This document shows positions 1 through 11,500 of a stretch of 64,000 bases of DNA, piece after piece (position 1 is the first letter of the stretch; every line of letters starts with the position of its first letter). This DNA comes from Volvox africanus (taxonomy: Eukaryota > Chlorophyta > Chlorophyceae > Chlamydomonadales > Volvocaceae), in NCBI GenBank assembly GCA_030268105.1, contig BSDZ01000014.1:1128501-1192500 (forward strand). The letters are read 5' to 3'. The position numbers were made by a program, and so were the translations under genes. The notes beneath the pieces are model-generated. The model was not told the DNA's origin. It saw only the letters and a program-made list of their open reading frames with translations, and searched no databases.

Positions 1-140
1 GGGAGGGAGGTAAAAATCAAAAAAATACTAAAACCCTCCGTCCCACCCTCCCTCCCTCCATCCGTCCTTTCCTCTGTCCCTCCCTCCGCCCCTCCCTCCC
101 TTCCCCCTCCATCACTCCCTTTCCCCTCTGTCCTCTGGCG
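1..140. repeat. purine/pyrimidine-biased low-complexity tract
   Basis: The window opens with GGGAGGGAGG, followed by a long run of CCCTCC/CCGTCC-type pyrimidine repeats. No reading frame is supported. It could be the edge of an intron or intergenic low-complexity sequence. Confidence 0.6.
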
Positions 141-1446
141 GTGGGCCGGGTGGCTCCTTTAATGTGCAGTATTTCAACCGAGGTCCTGTCCTTCTCCTTG
201 GCTATCTAATTGTGAACAAAAACTAATGCGGGCTTGTGTTAGGAATCCGGCTTGTTGGGCGTAAGGCCCTAGGTGAGGCAGTTGTACAGATGTCTCACTG
301 CAGACAGTGTCCTCAGGCCTGTATTTGATCACGTGCAATAGGCGTCCTTCTAATCTTGCTTTTGCTGTTCAGTACGCGCCCGCCCTGCCGTCCCTAGTTG
401 CGTCGCATGCAGTGTTCCTGATACCTTTCTTAAGTTCTGTTGGTCGGTTGGTAGGTTCTTTGTCCCAGGTCTATTTCCTGCAGCATATCTGTAACACAAA
501 AATTATGAAAAAACGAATAGAAATTTTTAATTTAATAAGATAATGAGTACTCGATCGTGAGCAACAACTCACCTGCCGATGGCGCAGCAACAGCCAGGCA
601 GCGACGCTAAATGCACCTGCAAGATCAACTATACCAAGGCAAAGAAATACGGACACAAAATTGTAACAAATTTTGCTCGGAAACCCCTAATTGAGTGGTC
701 GCGGACGAGCTCTTGTCACAAGTAACCTGCTTGCTTGCTATTGCTATTGCTAAACAGATGCCATGGCTGGACCATTGCAAAAATAATTTCATCTGTATGG
801 TACAATTTTATAAATATTATTACGATCAGCTTCCTGCAATGTTCCAATGCTGTTAGCCTGTAATCTGCCGCTAAAGTCAGTCCCGGAAGTTGAACCGACA
901 CATCAACACCCAAGTTCCTGCGCAACATAACAAGTCTCTGAAGCGTTAAAAATACATATTGTGGTCACATTTACGCGTTGACGGTAGGCTTATCGTCATG
1001 CCTAGGACGAATTCCTAATGGCAATGTTCGGCTTGTTGTCAATTGAGGATAGACCGAACAATTGCATAATAACAGTTTTACTTAATACGTAACTTGAGGA
1101 TACCAATTTTCAAAAATAACTAACACACTGGACTGTGATTAAAGCCTAACGCCCCCTTAAATGTTTGAATGGGTATTCTAGACCGGCGCACATCTTCTCA
1201 CCCCTATCAAGTTCCCATGCCCATTTTTACATGGGCCTAGCCAATCTGCCAGTCAGCTGACATGTGACGCCCCATCCCCCCAGAGGCTAACCGAGAGCGA
1301 ACCCACCTAATGCTAAGAACCCAGAGCTACTGGTGAGGACACCGCCGTAAAGGATTAACATATAATCCGATAAAATCCGATGATTTTACGCAGGCATTTG
1401 CAAAATCCTTGAAGAGCCTCTGTCCGGTATCTTCGACCTTCGCCGG
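141..1446. other. no gene recognised (upstream region)
   Basis: Mixed-composition sequence with only short ORFs on both strands. None shows a recognisable domain or splice-consistent exon. It may hold the promoter and 5' exons of the large coiled-coil gene that follows, but I cannot point to a start or a promoter element. Confidence 0.5.
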
Positions 1447-2388
1447 ATGGCGAAACAAGAAATGGAAGCTGGCCAGTCAGGCTTCGTTGCGAAAGTGCAG
1501 TTGCCAGGTGTCACACGAACCCTCGCGGTTGCTCAAGAGGGGCAGCCACAGCAGGTCCGGGTCGAGCTACCTCTTGGGCGAACGGACAAGGGAAAGCTTG
1601 ATGGCGACACCCCAAATGGCGCACCTAACGAGTCACGCCGCAACCAGTTTGGAAAGCGTGCAGCTAGCCTTCCAGCTCCGGCTGTCAAGGCGGGTGATCC
1701 TGCTTCCCCGGCAGCTGATGGCAGCGCGGCGCCACATAAATGGGGTGTTGCAGTTGGTGCTGTTAACGCAGTGAGAAAGTTTGCTTCTTTGACACCGCCT
1801 CCGGCGCGCCTTGCATTGGGCGCCAACCAGCCGCATCCGCCTACCCCAAGCGCCTCTTCACCGACAGGCTCTGTTGCAGGCATTGCAGGCGCTCGCATTG
1901 ACTGGGCGCCCCGGGGTAACCCAACCATGCGCATTTCCGGACCTCGAGGTGCCCTTCAACAAGAAGATGCCAGATCTGAGAGGTCATGCAGCCATACCTC
2001 CATCCCTTCGCCAGGGGGGGGGACGCAGAATCTATCGGTTCTGGCAACGCGAAGGATGGTCCAACGTGAAGACTGTGGTCCAGCGGTGGACCTGCAACGT
2101 GTTGGGGCTTTCTGGAATTCGGAGCGAGGTCTTGAACGCCATGAAGACATGCTCAACGTTGGAACCGCTGGGGCATTGCTGGACAGGGTGGGTGCTGTGA
2201 CGGGGCTGGGAAGGGGAAGCCAAGAAGGGAAGGGAAAGCCGCAAGCTCAGTCAGGTGACGAGAGCTGTGGAAAGGCAGATGCTTGCCAGTACCTCAAAGC
2301 TGTACCTCAAAGCTGTACCTCAAAGCTGTACCTCAAAGCTGTACCTCAAAGCTGTACCTCAAAGCTGTATGTGGCGCTAACGCTGTAA
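1447..2388 (+). CDS. open frame of unknown status, possible 5' exon(s) of the coiled-coil gene
   Basis: An uninterrupted 313-codon frame starts at ATG 1447. It is rich in Pro, Ala, Gly and Ser and ends in residues encoded by the 13-bp tandem array at 2291-2369. I recognise no domain. A second plus frame over roughly 1811-2200 is also open and looks at least as protein-like, with charged and aromatic residues, so the coding frame is uncertain. A donor-like AAG/GTATGC at 2420 in a third frame would join in phase 0 to the first confident coiled-coil exon at 2563. The 5' end of that gene therefore probably lies in this interval, but not necessarily in this frame. A decayed transposon ORF is the main alternative. 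Confidence 0.3.
   Translation: MAKQEMEAGQSGFVAKVQLPGVTRTLAVAQEGQPQQVRVELPLGRTDKGKLDGDTPNGAPNESRRNQFGKRAASLPAPAVKAGDPASPAADGSAAPHKWGVAVGAVNAVRKFASLTPPPARLALGANQPHPPTPSASSPTGSVAGIAGARIDWAPRGNPTMRISGPRGALQQEDARSERSCSHTSIPSPGGGTQNLSVLATRRMVQREDCGPAVDLQRVGAFWNSERGLERHEDMLNVGTAGALLDRVGAVTGLGRGSQEGKGKPQAQSGDESCGKADACQYLKAVPQSCTSKLYLKAVPQSCTSKLYVALTL
2291..2369 (+). repeat. 13-bp minisatellite, about 6 copies
   Basis: Near-perfect tandem copies of ACCTCAAAGCTGT. Because 13 is not a multiple of 3, each frame repeats every 39 bp, giving a 13-residue peptide repeat in all three plus frames. Open frames across it are therefore not evidence of coding. Confidence 0.9.
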
Positions 2389-2562
2389 CCACCTGGGACA
2401 AGGGTGTTGGGAACGAAAAGGTATGCTCGGTAGTTTACATGGTTGTGGGGCGCCACGTGAAAATAGGAACAGCACGGCGGCTGGACGGCATCAGCACCTC
2501 TATGGTGTGCATGCAAGCGCCAGACGCGCTTTCGAGGCTTGGCCCTTCCCTTTATCTTACAG

Positions 2563-5500
2563 GTTGCTAATAAGAGCTTGAAGCCTCTCTCCCACGTAAA
2601 GATCACGAACGCGGCCGGAAAGACCGTGGCACAGCCCTACCAGAGCAGAGATAGTACATCGTCGATTGAAAGCAGCACGAGAGGAAGCTGCGTGACCGAT
2701 AGTGCTTCCCGGATCCGCAGTGCCGGGTCGTCCACCGATGGAAACATCAAGGGTAACGCCCTGCTACCCGGCAGCCAAGATGAAGACATACAGATGAATG
2801 ACGACGGGGGGGAGCCGGACTCCAAGATGTACAGGACCATGAAACAGCGGGTACGGCATTTCTTGTAGCTTTCTGCATCTTTTTGCGTATCGGCAAATGT
2901 ACATCTCAGGTGGAGTCAGAGCCTGGACGTCAAGGTCGTCCTCTTCGGTTTGCGAGGCCAGTGATAACCCATCTCCGCCATATCATCTGTGCGTTCCTTT
3001 GCACGCCGCTGTGGTCACTGTATAGTTGACATTCGTTCAATGCAGGTAGCGGGGTTGGGGGATCGCATCATGCAGCTTCGGCGTCAGGGAGACACGGCCC
3101 ATACAGCGGCTGAAATTCTTTCTCGAAAGCAGGAGCAGCAGCGCGCTGACATGTCTGCTGCCATCAATGCGGACGAGGCACTGCAAAACGCGGTTCTGGA
3201 TCACGGTGATGCAATGGTCTGCATGAGGGAAACAGAGTCCGTGTTTTGCCTCAGACAGGTGCGTGTCCTATAAGTGCCGTGGTTAAGTGCCGTTGTTGTC
3301 AATACCTGAAGTCGGCCATTTCTACAATTTGCAGGCGGGCTTCCTTGAAGAGGAGATGGTTGCCTGTCAGGAAGCTCTCCAGTACGCAGTATCTGACTGG
3401 AATTATCGCCGGGAGGTGAAGCGCCTGGATGAGCGCTGCGCAACGCTCAGGGAACGCGCTCAGAGCCAGGCTGATGAGGCTCGGCGTTTTGATGCTGAGG
3501 CGACCGATGCCTCAGAGTGTGTTATATTGGCGACCTCCAAGGCGAACAAGTGAGACGAGTGCTTTAATTCTAAGTTTGGTTCATGACAGCTGATGGCCCC
3601 ATGGGACAGAGACACGGGCTGCCATAAGCTACCGCTAGTGGATAACGGTTCCACATTACCCGCAGGCGAGGCAGGGCCTACGTTGCGACGCTTGAGGAAC
3701 AACAAATTGGCCAATTCATTGAAGAACAGCAGGAGTGGCTGAGGGTGGCGAGGCTGCGCACCGCGGAGAGCCGGTCGGAAGCGGTGCAGACGACCAACCT
3801 CGAAAAAGGAGTGGTGACGCAGAAGCTACTCGCCGAAAAAAAGGCTCTATGCAACAAGGTAAAACTCGGCACCTCTATCTGGGCCACAAGAGGATGACTC
3901 GATGTCGACGCCAGCCAGGACTGCGCAGCCCTGGGCAGCCAGCAGGAATGAAGCGGGAATCCTACAGAACACTGCAGGCGCATGATAATATAATTTTATC
4001 TTTATTTCTGCTATTAATGTGTGAGTGTATATACGTATGTGACCTCAACAGGTTCTGTACCAATCGGCTGTGGAGATGGCAGATGTATACGACCATGCAG
4101 CGAAGATTATCGCTATAGCGCAGCATGTCAGATTGAACGGAGTTAAGGCGACGGCTGATGCCTATGCAGAGCGTGTACAACAGCTTGAAGCTGAAGTCGC
4201 TGCTCACCAGGAGCAACACACGAAGTCTTCAGTGGGGCCAACGACCTCCATGTTGTAAGGCCTGAAGATGTTTTCATCCTCATTTCTGGAAGAGCAATAG
4301 CGGGGAAGTCTGGCCGTTCTGTGTGCGTACATGGAATGCCGTACGGAGTACTGCGCTCGTGGAAATTATGCAACTAGGCAGACGTGGAAGTGCGGGGTTT
4401 TCGTGAAGCTGAAGCAGGGGTGGATCATTAAGAAGGTCAATTGTGGAACATGTTCAATCCTTTGAGTTTGTATGGTTTCTATGCCTTTATAATGCTTTAC
4501 TTCAGGCGAAGCTCCCGTCCAGCTTCCGTACACAACAAGGAGACGCTGGGCGCCATTACGCGCCGGAGCGCAGAGGTGGAAGGAGCCATTCAGCAGTGCC
4601 TCCGGGAAATAACCGGGGAAACGTCCGACGTCCTCAGCGTGCATCGAAGGCGTACGGAACAAATATGTGAATTGGCGCGGCTGTATCAGACGTCGTATGA
4701 TTGTGACGACCACATGCTGGATGAGGAGGCGGCTTGTAACGAAGAAGCTGCAAAGCTGCAACCTCCCAGCGAGGCTGCCAAGCGGGCGGCCCGCATCACA
4801 GCAGCACAGCATGCTGTCCATGACCTAGATCGTGCCTGTGTAATTGCTGCGCAACTTCGGGCGCTGAGCCTCGATGCAGCTGAAGCCCATGCCGAGCTCT
4901 TCAGCTTGAGGGCAGGCCCTGACACCATTCAAGCTCAGCAACAGGGTGAGAAAAAAGCTGGTCATGAAACAGACCGCGAGGAGCTTGACACACGCAAGCA
5001 GCGGCTAGCCATCCTAGAAATCGAAATTCCGCTTGCACGGGATCAGCTCACAGCTGCCATCCAGGTCGTTGAATATCGTCAAGCTGCGGCGCAACTAATG
5101 GAAGGTGAGTTCCATTCGCCGTGAGCGGTATCGCTGTGTACCTTTTAGCTGTGTTGGGACTAGATATCCTTGCGTCAATCTTGGTGGGAACGGTGCTCAC
5201 TCTGGCTGCTACCGTGCAGACAACTGAATGCACTTACGTCGTATTACTGTTATAACCGTTTTTATAACCGCTTGAAACGCACCCGGTTGCAGCTCAAAAG
5301 GAGCTTCAGTATACAGCTTATATCGCTGCTGGGAGTGTTATCGACCTGGAGTCCGTGATAGCTATTCGTAGAGAACATGTCGCAATAATGCACCACCATA
5401 TCAACGCCGTATTTCACGAGGCCCGCGTCTTCACGGTAGGTGCGCTGGCAAATAAACACTGTTTGCCGTCGTATCTGAGAAATACTGAAAATGGTGGCAA

Positions 5501-8500
5501 ATTGCAATCTTTACTTGCAGGCGAACGGGAACGTTCTCCAGGCTGCCGCCGCTGAAGAGGCAGCCCAGAGGCTTGCGAAAGAATCTCTTTTAGCTGAGGC
5601 TTCTCTTGAAGCTTTAATAAAGGAGTCCCAGCTTAAACGTGATGAGGAGTTTCTGGCTGGGGCTGCAGCAGAGGAGCTACAGCAAGTCGGGGATGGCAGT
5701 TTGGAGTTAGTGGGTCTTCTGATCCGAATTGTGACTTTGCAGGAGGAGGTTCGTGTCGTAAGCCGCAGGATTAACGAGCTCGACGGTGAACAATCAAGGT
5801 AGGGTTTTGAATATTAAGAGTGAAATGATCTCAATGTCTTTTGCTCGTATTGAATGCACGGCGGCGTTTACATATGAGTGTATGAGTAAATGCGGGTGTG
5901 TTCGAATGGAGTCGTGAAAGTATGCATTTCCACGATTTCGCAGTAGCTCATTTTTGAAAATCGTGAGTTCAAAAAATGGAAAGCTTGGGAATACGACATG
6001 AGTTGTGAAAATGAGTTGCAATAGACTCAACTCATTTGAGTCTTTGAGTCATTTGCAAACTTCGGCTGCCGCCGCATGCATACGCCTGCAACTATAACAT
6101 CCAGTCTGTACACGAAGCACAGAGCATAGTAACTAGCATATCTATCAAACTACCTGGCCCAAGGTCAGGGTGGCAACGCCCATTTCTGTCACTCAATGTG
6201 AACACAAATGACATCTCGGCTTTCATGTTTTTTGGGTCGTACCCAATCCAGAAATGTAAACGCATCGGGTAATTTCACAACTCATTTTCACTCAGGGACT
6301 TTCACAACTCTCGTGAGATGCATCTTCATATGTAAACGGCCCCTAAAGTGTGTGACAGGCCTGCTGGAGCCGGGTGTTGCTTGTGCAGATCATTCTGCCT
6401 TCCTTTATTTATGTGTTCACATTGATGACTTTTATACTAATAATTTGACGCCGTTGCTCATCCATGTCGAACCTATAAAACGTTATAAGTTCCAATTTAG
6501 ATGGCGGTTGTATTTTTTCTATAACTGATTGCCATCTATTATGTTTTGTTATCCCAATCGATTGGGCTTTGATTGGATATTGCACTTGGTTGGCTTCCGT
6601 ATGCAGTTCTTACTAATGTCACAGTCGCATCCCATCATCGTCCACTTATTGCCGTCATAACCACTGCAAAATTCTCTTAGTGAATTCTTGTGTTCTGTTG
6701 ATGATCCACGTTTATAGGTTTGAACAGGAATCTGCGTCGCAGCTGTCGTTAGCTGGCTATGCGGACAAACAGGCTGAACTATCTCAACACGAGTTCCTTC
6801 AATGCCGAACGGTGAGAACTTCGCTGCGTTTTCCATGCGTGCTTTTGGACGCCTTGCTATAGATTTCACAAGGGTAGGGCCGGCCTCTGTCGTGACTTTG
6901 TAAACGTGACTTTGTAAACGAAGGTCGGTGCATCTATCGTTTCTGAAATGCAGAACCTCAAGTTCAGCGCAGCCGACGCTCACCTCAATGAGTCACGGCA
7001 GTGCCGCTTCAGCGCCCAGGAGCATGCAAACGCTGCGGATGCTGCCAAGCATGCGGCATCTGCCGCAGCCCGGCAGCACAAAAGCGCCTACCAGCGTCGA
7101 AAGCAGCTGTTGCGTGAGGTATATCTGCTCCACACAGCTGCTGGACACCTCCAGGGCGCGCTGTCCTGTATGCGTGATAAACACCACCTGGTTCGTAAGC
7201 TCCGTGATATCGAGTACCAGCGCAGAAATGGACGGCAATCGGGCGATCAGCTGGCATCTTTGCCGAGCCTGGTGCCAGAAATAGACGTGCTGCAAACACA
7301 GGTCGGCGTCAACCATTGCTTAACGTCGCTTCTTGCGTACTGGGGGAAGGATGCCATATTGCCGTTTAGACCCTGTCGTCCTTAAACTCTCTCGCTTGAG
7401 ACTAAAATACGTTCGGGAAAAGAGGCTGATGCGTATTTTGTTGCCGTGTCCGTTACATGCACGTTTTTAAGACGAACATGCCGAGCGGTAAGCCGCGCTT
7501 CTATGCTCACTGTCCAGGTCGACGCAAGCACTGCTACCGTCAAGCACCATCTTGCTTCCAAGATGTCGTACGTGACGGCTGCAAACAGCCTGCATCTAGC
7601 TGGGGCTAGCCTGCAGCGGCAAACGGCATGTGCGTCGGAAGCTGATACTGCGATGCAAGATATTACAAAGGCTCGCGTGGCTGCGGCAACAGCAGGGACC
7701 CGGGGCTCTGTTCCTACACCAGTGTCATTGCTGGCAGCGGATAATGGGGTCCCGGGGGAATATGTTGCTGCACCAGCACAAGCGACAAGCTTGTCGACAT
7801 TGCCTTTGGTCCAACGCGGCAAACATGCGGTAGGAGATGAAGGAAGAACCCTGAGAACTGTTCTGCAAGTGCGAAGGACTTTCCTTCCGCCTTCTCGTCG
7901 GAAGTGGCCAGAAAGGATGATGCATTTCATAATTTGTGTATTGGTGATCAAATTCATCATCCGGCGATTTGGTGTGTCTGTAACGGCCAAATTTTCATGC
8001 AGTACTGCAACATGGAACATGTGAACGCAGGAGGAAAGGAACTTGCCTGTTCTTTGGGGCGGCGCTTCCTTGGTCACCGAACCGAAGACCGCCAGCCTGC
8101 AGCTTCAGCAGGCAGAGCTCCGGTACCGTTGCCTCCGTGGCAGCCTGACAGCATTGGAGACCATTGCAGCGGCAGCAGAGCGCGCTAGCGAGGCGCGCTG
8201 TTGGCAAGTGGACCTGTCAGATCAAGCGGCTGTCCTCGTGTCGGACTTAGCTGCAAAAATTCTCGAAGCTGAGGCTTGCGCCAACGAAGCGGCCAGCTTG
8301 GAAGCTTCTGTGCGTGCTAATGCGGCGCTTTTGGACGAAGACGATGAGGAGAACGTAAAAGTCAAGTTAATGCTGAACGCGCTCCTCCAGAAAGTGCGTC
8401 GCGTGTCAGAATTAGAGATGCTTGTTGGAATGGCAGGATAGCCGCGTTCTTTCGATTGAGGCGCGCACCTGGGGGTTAAAATTTATGCTTAATATGCATG

Positions 8501-11500
8501 GGGTACATGACAGAATGTCACTCCTGTCATGCATGCAGGCAGAGTCGTACAGGAATGAAGCTTTATTACTCCAAGGGCGCATCAAAGAGCTTGAGGAACA
8601 AGAGCGCGCGGCTGATGCTAAGGCCGTTCAAATGGAGGAGTCACTTACCTGCCTTCAGGATAACCACCGCCACGCCTTAGATGCCTTGGACCTCGCAGAG
8701 CACATCAGCCAGAGTCGTGAGCAGGAAGCTACTGTCCGCGAGCAGATTCAGACCCTCGCCGCAGAAGTAGCACAGCTAGAGCGCGAGGCTAAAAGCATGG
8801 AGAACAAGACGGCACAGCTTCAGCAGCAGCTGACAAACGCAAGCCACACAGCTTCTTCCGAAGACGTGGCGAATGTTATGCTGGTTATGCAGCAAATAGA
8901 TAGGAAACTCGCGCTGCACTTACAAGTGCTGCAGCAGCGGAAGTTGGAGCTGGAGAGCTGCCAGGAGGAGTACGAGCGTCTATCCGCAGAGATAGTCCTA
9001 ATGAAGCAGTGCACTGAACATGTCCTCCGTGCAAGCGAAACCCAGGAACAGGTGAGTTTTACCTCGAGCACTTCTCAACCGGATGTATGCTCATATGGTA
9101 TACTTGTGACATCGTAATGCGCCTGTGCTGATGGGTGATTGCTGCGGTCCTGCAGATACGCCAAGCAGCCGCACGTGTAGCTGAACTGCAGTCGGACGTG
9201 CTCTCAGCCCAAGCTGCACGGGCCCAGTGTGACCGAACATTGGATGAGCTGCGGCAGCAGTATGTGCGACTGGGAGCGGCAGAAAGGGGTAATGCCTCGT
9301 GTTGCGAAGCACAGACGTTGTCGTCCTGTAGTGACACAGCGAGGTAGGTATGATGCTATTTGTTGGAGGTTTTGGTTTTGCTCATCCAATCGCCTAGACG
9401 GGCTCAACGGGCTATTTGGATCATAAATGCATTGCACTGCGGAATACTCACTCATGCATTTCGCCCGACTTGAGCTGGGGACGTTGCTGATGCATACCGC
9501 CCGTCCCTGGATACCAGGCAAACACAGCAGATGGCCGCCACTCAAGCCGCGATTGCCTTTGGTGAACAAATGCTCGAAACACATTCACAGCGCCTGGAGG
9601 TACTTATGGCCGCGGTGGCGGCATGGGAGGCTGCAAAACAGCGTCAGGAGGCTTTGCTCCGTCGTCAGGAGCAACTCATGCAACAGGATAGCTGGCGGGC
9701 GTCCCTGGAGCAACACCGAGCTGAGCTGCGCAAGGCGACCATGCGGCACGCGGAAAAGGCGAAGCAGCTGCGAGCCAGTGCGGATAAATGCAACAGTGGT
9801 GCGGTCTCGTTGCCGACGGCTGGCGCAGACCCCAATACCGCTACACAATTGAATGACAGCGCCCCCGGGGCAGAGGCAGTACTGTCTACTTTTCGTGTAC
9901 AGGCCGCAGCAATTAGGTACGATGGGGATGAACAGTACAGCCCGCAGCAGCAAATGGGTATGCCTGGGCGTGTGAGCATGCATGCCTATATCAGGCTACG
10001 TTTCTCCGTTCCACCTTATCCATGCTTCCCCCTGGGGTGTGCCTCCATGTATGTCGGGTGCTGATGATGTCCTCCATGTTGATCTTGTCCATACCTTGAT
10101 GCCCAACTGCTCCAACGATCTCCAGGGCTGCTTCTGACACCACGGAAGAGCAGGCACGTGCCGAGGCTGAAGACGTATTGGCAGGCCGTGCAGCAGATCT
10201 GGCTAAAAGCATCGACCACGAGATCAGCTGCTTCTCAGCGGCCTCAGATCTCGTGCAACCTATGATTGGACGCTTGCACCTGGCTGCGAGCGCCGCAGTG
10301 TCTGAAGCGCGATTACAGCTGATCTGTGTCGGGATCTGCTCGGACCAGGGCCGGGATCTGTCAAACATGCACGACGCATTAACGGGGCTCAAGGATCTTG
10401 CTGCTAGGGTCCAGCGCCAGCTGGAGGCGGCTGACCGCCACACACGCGCAGGCCAAAACATGGAGGCAGCAGCGGCACGGGGGCAGGCGACTGCGTTGCA
10501 GGATGCACTCCAGCAAGAACTCAACGCAGTGCGGTTGTGCAAGCAGCGCCTGACGCAGCTGAATACGAAGATGGAAGACGCGAAACAAGAGCTGTGCCTT
10601 GTGAGTCGTACCTATAAAGCGTCTTACTTCGCTTCACTTCGTCCCTGGGTGTTGCAACCTGTGCTATGACAAACGGTTCCCATACATGTGGGTGCACCCA
10701 TGCATGGGGGTGTACCCATGCATGGGGGTGTATCCATACATGTGGGTGTACCCATGCATGGGGGTGTACCCATGCATGGGGGTGTACCCATGAATGGGGG
10801 TGTACCCATGCATGGGGGTGTACCCATGCATGTCGGTGTACCCATGCATGGGGGTGTATCCATGCATGTTGCATCATCACGGAACTCTACCCTATGGTCG
10901 CAGGCAAACAAGCGCATGACGCAAGTGACCACCTCAGCTGCGGCCGCACTGAACGTCACCGAGTACGTCCACCGGACGTGTGAATTGCGATATGAATGCG
11001 GTGAGCGTCGGTGGGGCATCTTCCAAATATTGCGCCAGGGCGCCGATGCCACGGAAAGGGCTGGCATAGCCCGGCGTGAGCTCAAGGCGTCTGAAGAAGC
11101 TGAAAAAGAGCTGATACAGGTCGGTGCGGTACAGGCTCCTATAAGTCACTTTTGGTTTTGTCTAATGTGCCGATTTCTCGTTAGTTAAAGCGGGACCTAA
11201 GTGAGTCAACCTCCTCGCTCACGTTCACCTTTCCTGCAGGCGGGTAAAAGAGACAGTGCAATGTCATTTGCGCGTGTGATTACAGCGCTGAAAAGAGCGT
11301 CCTTGGAAGCGGAGGCGGAACGTCGCCTTTCTGATGCCCAGTCAGTACAGGAGGCTAATGCCTGCGCGTCGGACATGGTTGCCGCAAGACTGTATATGGA
11401 ACTAGCTGAGCGAAGTGGGAAGCTTTTGTGGAACATAGACCAGATGGAGGTGCACCACGCGGAACACGAACAGCTGGGTATGAGCTTGGAGGACGTGAGA

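Noticed and set aside
10666..11188. CRISPR-like regular array of short repeats at 10.68 kb
   Set aside because: The units are directly contiguous 18-bp minisatellite copies with no unique spacers, in a eukaryotic intron.
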